Source: Pseudomonadales bacterium
GTDB taxonomy: Bacteria; Pseudomonadota; Gammaproteobacteria; Pseudomonadales; DT-91
NCBI GenBank assembly: GCA_013215055.1
Contig: JABSRQ010000008.1
Coordinates: forward strand, 68,337-132,336
DNA length: 64,000 bases
Direction: 5' to 3'
Position numbers and translations under genes: made by a program. This document shows positions 27,688 to 36,572 of the stretch, in pieces. The notes beneath the pieces are model-generated. The model saw only the letters and a program-made list of their open reading frames with translations, did not search any database and was not told where the DNA came from. Position 1 is the first letter of the stretch. Each line of letters begins with the position of its first letter.

Positions 27688-28323
27688 TTAAAAACGATGC
27701 TCTATACATAATGCATCGGCAGTACTGATAAGTTCGCCGTCTAGTCTGCATTCACCTTTGATAAAGATTTTACGTCCTTCAATACGGTCAATACTTGCGG
27801 TGAAAATCAGTTCTTTATCTAGCCAGGTGGGTTTTAAAAACTGGGTATTCAAATAAGCCGTAGGGCCACCTTTACCGATACACGTTGCTGCCATGGCTAA
27901 TACTTGATCAAAAATACCCGCGATGGTTGCGCCATGTGCCATGCCCTGTGGGCCTTCATGGGCGCGGGTGCAAATAACTGTACCGGTGAGGATTTGAGAC
28001 TCGGCATCGAAACTCACTTGAACGGGTGGTGCAATAGGGTTAAAAGCACCTGTCATAGGGCTATAAGGCAGAATTTCACTGGGGTGTTCAGTCGCAGCAT
28101 TATAATTAAAGTGCTGTATCGGGCGAGGGTGATCTGAATTGTTTTTATAGACTGAAAACTGCGTATTCAGTTGGTTTAATTCAGCGCAAAGTTGGTTCAG
28201 CGTTTGAGTGTCGGCGGCCGTATCGATGACATTATTGATCAGCTGTCGTGTCTCGTCGGCCAGTTTTTCCAGAGCCTGTAATTGATCAAGATTGTCGCGA
28301 TTCTGATAAAAAGGGGATGTCAT
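27688..28323 (-). CDS. PaaI-type hotdog-fold thioesterase
   Basis: The ~211-residue protein has an N-terminal coiled helix (about residues 8-60) and a C-terminal hotdog domain with EGPQGMAHGATIAGIFDQVL (the HGG/HGA-type active-site helix) and GGPTAYLNTQFLKPT. It probably hydrolyses an acyl- or aryl-CoA thioester in the cytoplasm. The frame is open 16 codons upstream; ATG 28323 is chosen because GGTGG lies before it. It precedes a TonB receptor gene by 12 bp and is divergent from nhaD. Confidence 0.75.
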   Translation of the reverse strand: MTSPFYQNRDNLDQLQALEKLADETRQLINNVIDTAADTQTLNQLCAELNQLNTQFSVYKNNSDHPRPIQHFNYNAATEHPSEILPYSPMTGAFNPIAPPVQVSFDAESQILTGTVICTRAHEGPQGMAHGATIAGIFDQVLAMAATCIGKGGPTAYLNTQFLKPTWLDKELIFTASIDRIEGRKIFIKGECRLDGELISTADALCIEHRF

Positions 28324-28472
28324 GGGGCTTACCACCAAAAAGAATGACGCTATTATGCCATTATCTGGCATCGTTTGTGCTTTTAGCCCTTTCTTTTGAG
28401 CTATTCTTTGTAGTAGATTGAATTACCTTGCTTTTTAATTGAAAGATAATAAAAACATTTAAATCCATTTTC

Positions 28473-28510
28473 AGGTAGAATGCGCCGGATTTTTAGCCCA
28501 ATGCCTACCT
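28473..28510 (+). other. Hairpin-forming leader upstream of nhaD
   Basis: AGGTAG (28473-28478) pairs with CTACCT (28505-28510), with shorter GC and GG/CC pairings inside. It ends 24 bases before the nhaD start. It may be a leader structure; no known riboswitch could be matched by eye. Confidence 0.25.
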
Positions 28511-28534
28511 AAAAACTATTTACAGTGAAAAAAT

Positions 28535-29968
28535 ATGATGAACCTGTTAAGGACAAACTCTGTACGCCTGGGCGTGCAAAGCTTATTAATAATGTTTTTC
28601 TCGGCGCTTTCTTTGCCTTTGTTGGCATCTGGTGGTGCTGAAAAAGTGATTGACTTAACCACACATTGGGTGGGTTATGCGGCGATGGGTATTTTTGTTT
28701 TTGCATATACCCTGGTTATTTTTGAAGAACAGATACATTTGGCAAAATCCAAACCGGTGATGATGTCTGCTGCGTTAATCTGGATGTTGATTGCGATTAT
28801 CGGCACAACCCAGGGTTTCTCCGCTGAGGTTGAAGCTGCAGTGCATCATGGCTTCCTGGAGTATGCGGAGCTGTTTTTCTTCTTATTAGTGGCGATGACC
28901 TATATTAATGCCATGTTAGAACGTGGCGTATTTGATGCACTGCGGGCTTGGTTGGTTGGCCGTGGCTTTAGTTATAAACAGATGTTTTGGTTAACTGGAG
29001 TGCTTGCTTTTGTTATTTCACCTATTGCCGATAACCTGACCACCGCCTTAATTCTTTGTGCGGTAGTGCTAGCCGTGGGTAAAGAGAGCCCAGCCTTTAT
29101 TTCTTTAGCCTGTATTAATATTGTTGTATCGGCTAATGCCGGTGGTGCTTTTAGCCCGTTTGGTGATATCACCACCTTGATGGTTTGGCAGAAAGGTATC
29201 CTGGAGTTCACGGATTTCTTCCAGCTATTTTTACCTTCCTTGGTCAACTTCATCATCCCTGCGCTGATTATGCAATTTGCCATACCTAATGGCCAGCCTG
29301 CTGCAGATACCGGAGAAAAGCCGGAAATTCAATTTGGTGGTTTCATCATTGTAGGTTTATTTTTGTGCACGATTCTTACTGCCGTGTTATTCCATACCTT
29401 CCTACATTTACCGCCGGTATTTGGCATGATGACCGGCCTGGGCTATTTAAAAATGTTTGGTTACGTTATTCAGTTACGCCATAAAAAAGCCATCGCCGAA
29501 AATATCGATACCCCTGATGAAGTGCATTCCAAGGGCTTTGATATTTTTGAAAATATTGCCAAGTCGGAGTGGGATACGTTGTTCTTCTTCTATGGCGTTA
29601 TTATGTCGGTAGGTGGTTTGGCGTTTATCGGTTATCTAGGTGTGGCATCTGAAATGGTTTACGGGCAATTAGGTGCTACCACCGCCAATATTTTAGTGGG
29701 GCTATTGTCGGCTATTGTTGATAATATTCCGGTGATGTTTGCTGTGTTGACGATGGAGCCTGAGATGTCCAGTGGACAGTGGTTATTGGTGACGTTAACT
29801 GCCGGTGTGGGTGGTAGTTTATTGTCTGTGGGTTCTGCGGCAGGTGTTGCATTGATGGGCCAGGCCAGAGGTTATTATACGTTTGCCAGCCATTTAAAAT
29901 GGATGCCGGTTATAGCCTTGGGTTATGCGGCCAGTATCGCCGTACATATCTGGTTGAATGGTGTGTAG
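28535..29968 (+). CDS. nhaD: NhaD-type Na+/H+ antiporter
   Basis: The 477-residue membrane protein belongs to the NhaD branch of the ion-transporter superfamily, which expels Na+ or Li+ in exchange for protons at alkaline pH. An N-terminal signal-like helix (SLLIMFFSALSLPLLASGG) is followed by about 12 more helices. It has FVISPIADNLTTALILCAV, SANAGGAFSPFGDITTLMVW and AIVDNIPVMFAVLTM, where the DN/GD residues are family hallmarks. Length equals Vibrio NhaD. NhaD is common in marine and halophilic bacteria. Confidence 0.93.
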   Translation: MMNLLRTNSVRLGVQSLLIMFFSALSLPLLASGGAEKVIDLTTHWVGYAAMGIFVFAYTLVIFEEQIHLAKSKPVMMSAALIWMLIAIIGTTQGFSAEVEAAVHHGFLEYAELFFFLLVAMTYINAMLERGVFDALRAWLVGRGFSYKQMFWLTGVLAFVISPIADNLTTALILCAVVLAVGKESPAFISLACINIVVSANAGGAFSPFGDITTLMVWQKGILEFTDFFQLFLPSLVNFIIPALIMQFAIPNGQPAADTGEKPEIQFGGFIIVGLFLCTILTAVLFHTFLHLPPVFGMMTGLGYLKMFGYVIQLRHKKAIAENIDTPDEVHSKGFDIFENIAKSEWDTLFFFYGVIMSVGGLAFIGYLGVASEMVYGQLGATTANILVGLLSAIVDNIPVMFAVLTMEPEMSSGQWLLVTLTAGVGGSLLSVGSAAGVALMGQARGYYTFASHLKWMPVIALGYAASIAVHIWLNGV

Positions 29969-30084
29969 GCTATCAGCCACCCTTTTTAAGGGCCTTAAAT
30001 CCGCGATATTTCTACGCTGATTTCTGGCACTACACGCGCTAATGACTATTATTAATTTATTCATAGGCCGCGGTAGAATCGAGT

Positions 30085-30109
30085 AGGCAGGTGTTAACCC
30101 CTGCCTTTT
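30085..30109 (+). terminator. Intrinsic terminator downstream of nhaD
   Basis: AGGCAGG / CCTGCCT arms with an 8-base loop followed by TTTT, about 120 bp beyond the nhaD stop. The stretch 29969-30084 shows no gene. Confidence 0.7.
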
Positions 30110-30202
30110 CTGTTTCTGGCTGTTCAATTATTACGGTTTCATTTCTTTTTTTTTAACGTAGAAATGTGGGTAATAACTTAAAGCAGGCGCTACGCAGACA
30201 TC

Positions 30203-31333
30203 ATGAAGAACTGGTATTTAGTGGGCTATCAACCTGGCAAAAAAGATCTTGCCAGAACCAATATTAACACCTCTCCCTTCAAAGTCGGGCGGCAAGATAA
30301 ACTCTCTTTTAGTGTGCCAAGCTCTAATGCATCCAGGGTGCATGCCGAATTTAATCAACGTGGCGAGCAGCTGTTTGTCAAAGATTTCGGCAGCACCAAC
30401 GGCACGTTTGTGAATCACAAGCGCATTCAGCAAGAAACCGAAGTTTTACATGGTGATATTATTCACTTTGCCGATTATGAAATGCGTATTATGTCTCAGG
30501 AGACTGCCGTGCCTGCACAATCGGCAATGCAAAATACGGTGTTTAGACCCTCCATGAGTTTGTCTGAGCAACTTCCCTCCGGTGTTAGAGAATTAGAGGA
30601 GTTATTACGCCAGCGTAATATACAAACGCTGTTTCAGCCTATTGTGGCGGCCGATACCAAAACCTTGGTGGCTTATGAGGTGTTAGGGCGAGGGGCTCAT
30701 GATAAATTGGAGAAAACCCCGGATAAACTTTTTCATATTGCAGAAAGCTTCGATCTTGCGATTGAGTTAAGTGAATGTTTTAGAGAGTGTGGTTTGGAGT
30801 GCGCCGATATGGTGAGTCCACATCGGTATTTTTTAAATATTCATCCGCTGGAATTAAATGATGAGGCGCGCTTTTTAAATAGCATGTATCAATTACGCCG
30901 GAGTCACGGCACATTGCCGCTGGTTTTAGAAATTCATGAGAAGGCGGTGACGAACCTGGAACAAATGAAGCGCCTTAAATCAGAGTTGAAGAATATGACG
31001 ATTGAGCTGGCCTATGATGACTTTGGGGCAGGGCAGGGTAGATTGATGGAGCTGATTGAAGATCCACCAGATTATTTGAAGTTTGATATTGCCTTGGTGA
31101 AAGATATCGATAAAGCGCCAGAAGTGAAGGTGCAGATGGTGAGTTTATTTGTGGAACTGGCCAAAAAAATGGGCATTACTACCTTGGCTGAATGTGTAGA
31201 AACGGCCGGTGAAGTGGAGGTTTGTAAAAATTTGGGTTTTGATTTGTTTCAGGGGTATTACATCAGTAAACCGCAGATGCAGCCTAACTTCCATAATATT
31301 CAGCAATCAATCAGTCTTTCTGCTTCACGTTAA
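30203..31333 (+). CDS. FHA-EAL protein, probable phosphopeptide-gated c-di-GMP phosphodiesterase
   Basis: The 376-residue protein joins an N-terminal FHA domain (residues about 20-95: FKVGRQDKLSFSVPSSNASRVHAEF, here split as FKVGRQD and SNASRVHAEF; DFGSTNGTFVNHKRI) to a C-terminal EAL domain (about 135-370). The signature is EVL rather than EAL (YEVLGRG), yet the other catalytic positions look kept: Asn in NIHP, Glu in LEIHE, DDFGAG, Lys and Asp in LKFD, Glu in AECVE, Gln in FQGYY. This points to an active c-di-GMP hydrolase controlled by a phosphothreonine partner, by inference. It is convergent with the TetR gene, 3 bp apart. Confidence 0.82.
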   Translation: MKNWYLVGYQPGKKDLARTNINTSPFKVGRQDKLSFSVPSSNASRVHAEFNQRGEQLFVKDFGSTNGTFVNHKRIQQETEVLHGDIIHFADYEMRIMSQETAVPAQSAMQNTVFRPSMSLSEQLPSGVRELEELLRQRNIQTLFQPIVAADTKTLVAYEVLGRGAHDKLEKTPDKLFHIAESFDLAIELSECFRECGLECADMVSPHRYFLNIHPLELNDEARFLNSMYQLRRSHGTLPLVLEIHEKAVTNLEQMKRLKSELKNMTIELAYDDFGAGQGRLMELIEDPPDYLKFDIALVKDIDKAPEVKVQMVSLFVELAKKMGITTLAECVETAGEVEVCKNLGFDLFQGYYISKPQMQPNFHNIQQSISLSASR

Positions 31334-31336
31334 TAT

Positions 31337-31981
31337 TTAATCTTCTGGTTTGATCGTATAGTTTGCTCGACACACCGGTGCCAGCATATGCCTGAAAAGC
31401 CGTAATAAATCCTCATCGCTTTGAAAGACTTGGCTGGGTGTACTTAAAAAAGATAAAATCAGGCGGTTAAACCATTCGGCTAACATCTCTATATTCAGGT
31501 TTGAGCTGGCTAATCCTTCGGCCTTTTTTTTCTGATAAATCCCGTTTAGGCCTCTGTGTGAGGCCTCGATAAAATAGGTGTTGCTGATATAAATATTATT
31601 GGTGATAGCCTGGCCATCATTGGAAAACATATAGCCGTGGCGTTCAGCGGTTTTGGCATAATTAATACTGTATAACAGGGCCTGAGCCAGGCACTCACCA
31701 AAGTCACCGTGTAAGTTTAAGTCTCTATATAAATCCTGCCAGAAAGTCTCAACAACACGTTCAAAAACCACCAGTAAAATCTCATCGTGGCTGGAAAAGT
31801 GACGGTAAACTGTGCGTCGGGTGATATTGGCTTCGTTGGCAATATCATTGATGGTGGTTTGTTTAATGCCTTTTTCCGCATAACAAGTCTGTGCTGCCCA
31901 GATAATACGTTGCTGCGCTGCAGAGGTTTCTGTTTTGCGGCTATTATCCCAGAGCAGTGGTAGCGATGTGGATTCTGCCAT
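31337..31981 (-). CDS. TetR-family transcriptional regulator
   Basis: The 214-residue protein has a TetR N-terminal DNA-binding domain (about residues 26-70: GIKQTTINDIANEANITRR, TVYRHFSSHDEIL) and a divergent helical ligand domain. It is divergent from the Rieske oxygenase gene with a 278-bp intergenic region containing a 9-bp inverted repeat. By the usual arrangement it probably represses that gene and itself; the ligand is unknown. Confidence 0.85.
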   Translation of the reverse strand: MAESTSLPLLWDNSRKTETSAAQQRIIWAAQTCYAEKGIKQTTINDIANEANITRRTVYRHFSSHDEILLVVFERVVETFWQDLYRDLNLHGDFGECLAQALLYSINYAKTAERHGYMFSNDGQAITNNIYISNTYFIEASHRGLNGIYQKKKAEGLASSNLNIEMLAEWFNRLILSFLSTPSQVFQSDEDLLRLFRHMLAPVCRANYTIKPED

Positions 31982-32071
31982 GGTAAACGTATCTTAAACT
32001 CTTGTGATTTTTAGCTACATTACCTTTAGATAGCTCTGGTTGGAATCTTTTGTTGCATTAAAAACCAGAGG

Positions 32072-32101
32072 AATGTCACATTATTTAAAATGTGTGACAT
32101 T
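32072..32101 (+). promoter_or_regulatory. Candidate operator in the tetR / Rieske oxygenase intergenic region
   Basis: Perfect arms AATGTCACA and TGTGACATT are separated by 12 bp, about 90 bp from the TetR start and 160 bp from the oxygenase start. The downstream TATAAT at 32200-32205 is a possible -10 element for the oxygenase gene, with no good -35. Confidence 0.45.
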
Positions 32102-32259
32102 TCGGCTATTCTATGCGAAAGTAGTGTGGAGAGAGTTAAGTGCATTTAGCGTTATTGATTCAACATTATTCACTTTATGATGATGTGTTGTTGGCGCACT
32201 ATAATGACAAAAAATAAAATTATTAATAAGTTTCATAATATTTAACGAGGAGAGAGAGC

Positions 32260-33390
32260 ATGGCGAATAAAGAGCGCGCTGTTGCTGCAGACTACGGCCT
32301 AGGTCCTAACGAATACCCGCGTGGCTGGTTTGTTATTGCTGAAGCAAAAGAATTAGATGCTGGCCCTATGGCCGTGACTTATTTTGGTCAAGATTTTGCC
32401 CTTTATCGTGGTGAGTCGGGTAGGGTTGTTTTATTAGATGCCTATTGTGCGCATATGCAAACGCATTTAACCGCCAGTAAATCAGCTCATATCGTTGCGA
32501 CCGATGCGCAGATTGAAGGTGATTCTATCCGCTGTCCTTATCATGCATGGCGTTATGATGCCGACGGTCATGTTGATGATATTCCTTATCATGATGGCCC
32601 CTGTCCAAAATCAGCCTCTTTGACGTCCTACCCGGTACGTGAAGTGATGGGTTGTATCATGATGTGGTTCAATCCGGAAGATCCATCGGGCGAGCCTCAT
32701 TTTGAACCACCCTATCTGAATATGTGGGATCATTCCAATGCGGTGCATTGGGAGCTGGATCACCTGGGTGAAGTGCCTATTCACGGCATAGAAATTACCG
32801 ATAATATGGCTGACGTACGTCATCTAGGCCCTACACACGGTGCGCCTTGTGAATATTTTGAAGTTGAGATGCGCGATAATATGGTTATCCAGCGTCAAGG
32901 TGGTTACCTTGAGTTGTATCAGGCCCAGCTAGACACTGTAACCTGGTACACAGGCCCGGGTTTATTGTTATCCAAGCAGAAATTTGGTGAAGTGACGATG
33001 TTTGAATTCATCGCCAATACACCGGTTGAAAACGGTGTGTCCAAGTGTTGGCATGGTGCCTTATCTTTGGCGGCTAACAATCCTCCTACAGCGGAAGATA
33101 TTGAAGGCGCGAAGGGATTACAGGCCGGTGTATTATTGGCTTTTGCTGCTGATTTTGATGTTTGGACCAATAAAAAACCAGCCACTAAGATTATGCAGAT
33201 GAAAACCGACGGGCCTTTCCGTACCGTACGTCAATGGATTGGTCAGTTCTATAAAAATGCTGAAGACGGTAAAGTGGTACAGCAGGAAGTGAACGGTATT
33301 CATCCTGTACTGGGTTTCCCGCAGCCGACTGCTGAGCTGAAAGAAAGTGGTTTTGAAGACGATTGTTTTAAAACAACCGATGATAAATAA
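32260..33390 (+). CDS. Rieske non-haem iron oxygenase, KshA-like
   Basis: The 376-residue protein has a Rieske [2Fe-2S] domain (C63-x-H65 and C92-x2-H95, YCAHM and CPYH) and a catalytic domain with the mononuclear-iron motif N182-x2-D185-x2-H188-x4-H193. The opening YPRGWFVIAEAKELDAG and the closing WIGQFYKNAED resemble 3-ketosteroid 9-alpha-hydroxylase oxygenase (KshA), making a steroid or other polycyclic substrate plausible. No partner reductase is adjacent. GAGGAGAG gives a strong ribosome site. A divergent TetR gene and an intrinsic terminator frame it as a single-gene unit. Confidence 0.8.
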   Translation: MANKERAVAADYGLGPNEYPRGWFVIAEAKELDAGPMAVTYFGQDFALYRGESGRVVLLDAYCAHMQTHLTASKSAHIVATDAQIEGDSIRCPYHAWRYDADGHVDDIPYHDGPCPKSASLTSYPVREVMGCIMMWFNPEDPSGEPHFEPPYLNMWDHSNAVHWELDHLGEVPIHGIEITDNMADVRHLGPTHGAPCEYFEVEMRDNMVIQRQGGYLELYQAQLDTVTWYTGPGLLLSKQKFGEVTMFEFIANTPVENGVSKCWHGALSLAANNPPTAEDIEGAKGLQAGVLLAFAADFDVWTNKKPATKIMQMKTDGPFRTVRQWIGQFYKNAEDGKVVQQEVNGIHPVLGFPQPTAELKESGFEDDCFKTTDDK

Positions 33391-33417
33391 GTCATTTATT
33401 ATTTGAAATGATCGATT

Positions 33418-33444
33418 AAGGGCTCTTTAGGGAGCCCTTTTTTT
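33418..33444 (+). terminator. Intrinsic terminator after the Rieske oxygenase gene
   Basis: AAGGGCTC / GAGCCCTT stem with a TTTAGG loop followed by at least six Ts, 27 bp after the stop. Confidence 0.9.
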
Positions 33445-33616
33445 GTGCGCTTATTATCCATAGGTATGTAATACCGCCGGTAATGTGTGAGTAAAAGAGC
33501 AAGAACATTAATTTCTCTGTATATGGCATTAATAGCCGTGTTCAAATCTTTGCAAAACTTGTTATAGTGGGCTTTGCAGCGATAAAAGCTATGATAATAT
33601 AAAAGGAGGCTTTCTT

Positions 33617-36046
33617 GTGAGCGATAATAATAAAGACAATGACGGCTTGGGTGCATTTGAAGACATTCTTTTTTCTAGTGATGATGAGTTATCTCAGCGT
33701 AAAAAGCAGGAAAAACCCGCGCTAGAGCCATCAGAATCAACGCCCTCCTTTGAATTAGCGTTCGGCGATGATGAGGCTGAAGACTTGCCCACAAAAGAGG
33801 CCGAGCCTTTGCTAGAGGCTGCAGATGAAATTCCTACGCTTGATGCCCCGCCGGTTACCGATTCAAAAGCTAAAAAAACCAACGCTGCTGTTAAAGCGGC
33901 GAGCAAAGCTTTAGGTGGTGAATATGATGATCAAGATATTCCTGTAGAAGACGCGCTTTTTTCCAGTGCGGAAGCGTTAGAGAAGGCTTTGGATGATAAG
34001 CCAGAGAAAGCGGTAAAGAAAAAAGTCCAGGTAGTGGCCGAGACCGAAGAGCATACGTTTAAAGTTGATTTTGATGCTTTTATACATGGTGATGAAAATG
34101 TCACGGTTTTACAAACACAGGCCGCGACGGCAACAGGTTTGGCGATTACCGGAAAACGCCTGAATGCAAGCTTGGTTGCCGATGTTGATTGGCCTGTACC
34201 TGAAATGTTAGACGAAGATTTGTTACAAGAGTTTCAGCAATTTAGACAGCTCAAACAGGCTGAAAAAGATCAGCAGCAGCGTTTTCTTGATGAAAAACCT
34301 GCAGGTAAAAAAGCCTTGTTACAAAAGCTCTACCGGGGCAATAAGCAGCGGGTTGATAGTTATTTGGGCCGTGATTTGCCCGCGCGCGATATCGCGCTTA
34401 ATTTTAAATTCCCTCCGGTTATTTCCGCAAAAGAAACCGGAGCCTTGTTAACCGGTAATCAAATTCAGGAAATTTTTGCCAAGAAAAAAGACAGCCTGCT
34501 GACGGTATTTAAAAAATCAGATCGGGCTTTATCGGTGATAACCTTAAGGGATGTGTCGGCAGGTAAATTACAGCATTTATTGCATGCCTTTTATCAGCCT
34601 TTTGTAGAGAAAACCCAGGCTTTTATTTCTTTCTGCCATAAAAATTCAGCTATTCCGTTAGTGGATGAACGTTTGGAAATTGCAGAATTATGTGCATCAT
34701 CCCTTAAACTTTTGATCGTGGCTTATAAACAGTTATATGCCAAATATTATGAAGCTAACAACCTTATTTATGGCAGTAAACATGATGTAGCCAATCAAAC
34801 GGCTTGGCGTTTATTGGAGTTGCTGTGTTTGGAACAGCAGGTTAACGCCAGTTTATATCGTGCCCACCCGATTCAATCATCGGCGACATTTAATAAAATC
34901 TATAATGTATTGGGTGAATATGAAGATGACTTTATTTATCAGGAACAGCAGTCTCTGGTTTTTAATGAGCGCTTAAGTTTACAGAAAATGTTTGTGCGTT
35001 TTCAAATAGAGTTAGCCTTTGATATCAGTGGTGTTTCGGCCGCATTACATCGACGCTTAAGGGCTTATTGGGCTGCACGCAGTGCCTTGATTCTGCCGTT
35101 GACGGCGCAGCAGCTGTCATCTGCCTGGGTTGATGAATGCTGGATTATCGGCCATGAGCATGATGGGCGCGCACGTTTTACTGAGGATGCGCAGATTCAG
35201 GATTTACCCGCAAGTTATGTGCATATAGAGCCTTTTTTACAGCAGTTACAGAAAGATTATGCCCATGCGATTGATGTCTTGCAGAGGCATAAATTATCAG
35301 AGTTGCCGCTTTTAATTGGCATTCCTGCCTTTGAGTTATTACAAGGTGAGCAGGTGTTACAGATTTTGACGGTATTAAATCAGCAAATTGTCAGCATCGA
35401 AAAAAACCTGAGGTTACCAAAATATACCGTTTTTAATAAGTTTGATATTGATGTCGATTTGTTTGCAGGTTTTACCCAGTCGCAGAACTTCTTTCAGCGT
35501 TTACAAAAAAGTCGGACCAATGCTCATCTGGGAGGCCCAGGACAGGCTAATAAAGATGAGTCGGTTATCTCGAAGAAGAAAAAGCGTGGTGGTAACGGCG
35601 GTTATTGGGATGTGGCGATGGAAGATGATAAAGGTATATTCTTACAAACGACAGAAACCAAGCTCTGTCCCACTCTGGATGTTGGGCAGCTGATATTATT
35701 GGTTAAGTATTCTGATGATAATCTGAAACCTGCTAGTGAGCCTGCTCAAAGCATACCTGTTAGAGTTATGGGGCTGGAGCGAGTCGCGGCAAATAAAATT
35801 ATTCTCAGCGGTGATAAGCTGGGCGACGATTGTATTGCGGTACAATTAAGGAATGATCAGGATCAATGCATCAGCGCTTTTGTGGCGGTGCAGAAGGGCC
35901 ATAGGCAGTTGATTGCCGATATGCAATGGCGCTTTCACAGTGGTGATAAATTCACTATGATTCTGCCCGATGGTAGCGAGTCAGAGATCGGTATTGCAGC
36001 CTTGCAGTCGATATCTTCGGCGCTACAAGTTTTTTCAATATATTAA
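33617..36046 (+). CDS. Large cytoplasmic protein of unknown function
   Basis: I do not recognise this 809-residue protein. Residues 1 to about 150 are acidic and low-complexity (FEDILFSSDDELSQRKK, repeated as DALFSSAEALEKALDDK). The middle (about 200-600) is predicted helical. A basic patch (SKKKKRGGNGGYWDVAME) near residue 660 leads to a C-terminal region rich in short strands that could be a small beta-barrel. There is no signal peptide, membrane helix or enzyme motif. AAAGGAGG precedes the start. A 46-bp gap separates it from the styrene-oxide-isomerase-like gene, so they may be co-transcribed. The repeated acidic N-terminal motif suggests a partner-binding tail. Confidence 0.7.
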   Translation: MSDNNKDNDGLGAFEDILFSSDDELSQRKKQEKPALEPSESTPSFELAFGDDEAEDLPTKEAEPLLEAADEIPTLDAPPVTDSKAKKTNAAVKAASKALGGEYDDQDIPVEDALFSSAEALEKALDDKPEKAVKKKVQVVAETEEHTFKVDFDAFIHGDENVTVLQTQAATATGLAITGKRLNASLVADVDWPVPEMLDEDLLQEFQQFRQLKQAEKDQQQRFLDEKPAGKKALLQKLYRGNKQRVDSYLGRDLPARDIALNFKFPPVISAKETGALLTGNQIQEIFAKKKDSLLTVFKKSDRALSVITLRDVSAGKLQHLLHAFYQPFVEKTQAFISFCHKNSAIPLVDERLEIAELCASSLKLLIVAYKQLYAKYYEANNLIYGSKHDVANQTAWRLLELLCLEQQVNASLYRAHPIQSSATFNKIYNVLGEYEDDFIYQEQQSLVFNERLSLQKMFVRFQIELAFDISGVSAALHRRLRAYWAARSALILPLTAQQLSSAWVDECWIIGHEHDGRARFTEDAQIQDLPASYVHIEPFLQQLQKDYAHAIDVLQRHKLSELPLLIGIPAFELLQGEQVLQILTVLNQQIVSIEKNLRLPKYTVFNKFDIDVDLFAGFTQSQNFFQRLQKSRTNAHLGGPGQANKDESVISKKKKRGGNGGYWDVAMEDDKGIFLQTTETKLCPTLDVGQLILLVKYSDDNLKPASEPAQSIPVRVMGLERVAANKIILSGDKLGDDCIAVQLRNDQDQCISAFVAVQKGHRQLIADMQWRFHSGDKFTMILPDGSESEIGIAALQSISSALQVFSIY

Positions 36047-36092
36047 ATGGCTGATTAAGTGGCCACGTTTTGTTTAGGTATTGAGGTTATTT

Positions 36093-36524
36093 ATGCCACA
36101 TAGATTTCAACGACGTTTAATTTTTCATGGAGCTGTGGTCATTCTATTGGGCATGCTCAGTGGTATTCCGTTAAGCATGGTGTTGCTGGGTTATATACCG
36201 GGCAATCCTGATGATTGGAAACTGGCGCATATGGAGGGTTTGATCAATGGCTTGCTGCTTATTGGTATAGCCGGCTGTGGTCAGGCACTGGTTTTATCGG
36301 AGCGCCAGTTTAAGTTTTTGTCGTTGATGTTGACGTTGATGGCGCATGGCAATGTGTTATATGGCTGGGTGCGCGGTATCTTTGGGGTTAAAGGCTTGGA
36401 TCTAGCCCCGCCTTTTGCGAATCAGCTGGCAGCAGTCTTGGGTGGCATGCCGGTGATTTTTGCTTTTATCGCGATCTCTTTGGTGATTTGGGGCGCGTAT
36501 AGAAAAATTGATTTTGACGAATAA
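36093..36524 (+). CDS. Small four-helix membrane protein resembling styrene oxide isomerase
   Basis: The 143-residue protein has four hydrophobic helices. Short blocks align by eye with StyC (styrene oxide isomerase): the N-terminal RxxxxHGxxV helix, the YIPGNPDDWKLAHMEGLING stretch (StyC has a comparable segment with ALNGMM) and a WxN/GNV motif. StyC is a haem-b membrane enzyme that rearranges epoxides to aldehydes; whether haem ligands are kept here is not settled. GAGG before ATG 36093 supports this start over one four codons upstream. No styrene pathway gene is nearby, so the substrate is open. Confidence 0.55.
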   Translation: MPHRFQRRLIFHGAVVILLGMLSGIPLSMVLLGYIPGNPDDWKLAHMEGLINGLLLIGIAGCGQALVLSERQFKFLSLMLTLMAHGNVLYGWVRGIFGVKGLDLAPPFANQLAAVLGGMPVIFAFIAISLVIWGAYRKIDFDE

Positions 36525-36572
36525 CGATTCAGTTAGGCATATCTGCTCTGTAAGGTATCGTCCTTGCAGGGC

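Noticed and set aside
33399-33656. 85-codon minus-strand frame between the oxygenase and the 809-residue protein
   Set aside because: It reads through the intrinsic terminator and the next gene's start, and has an unlikely composition.
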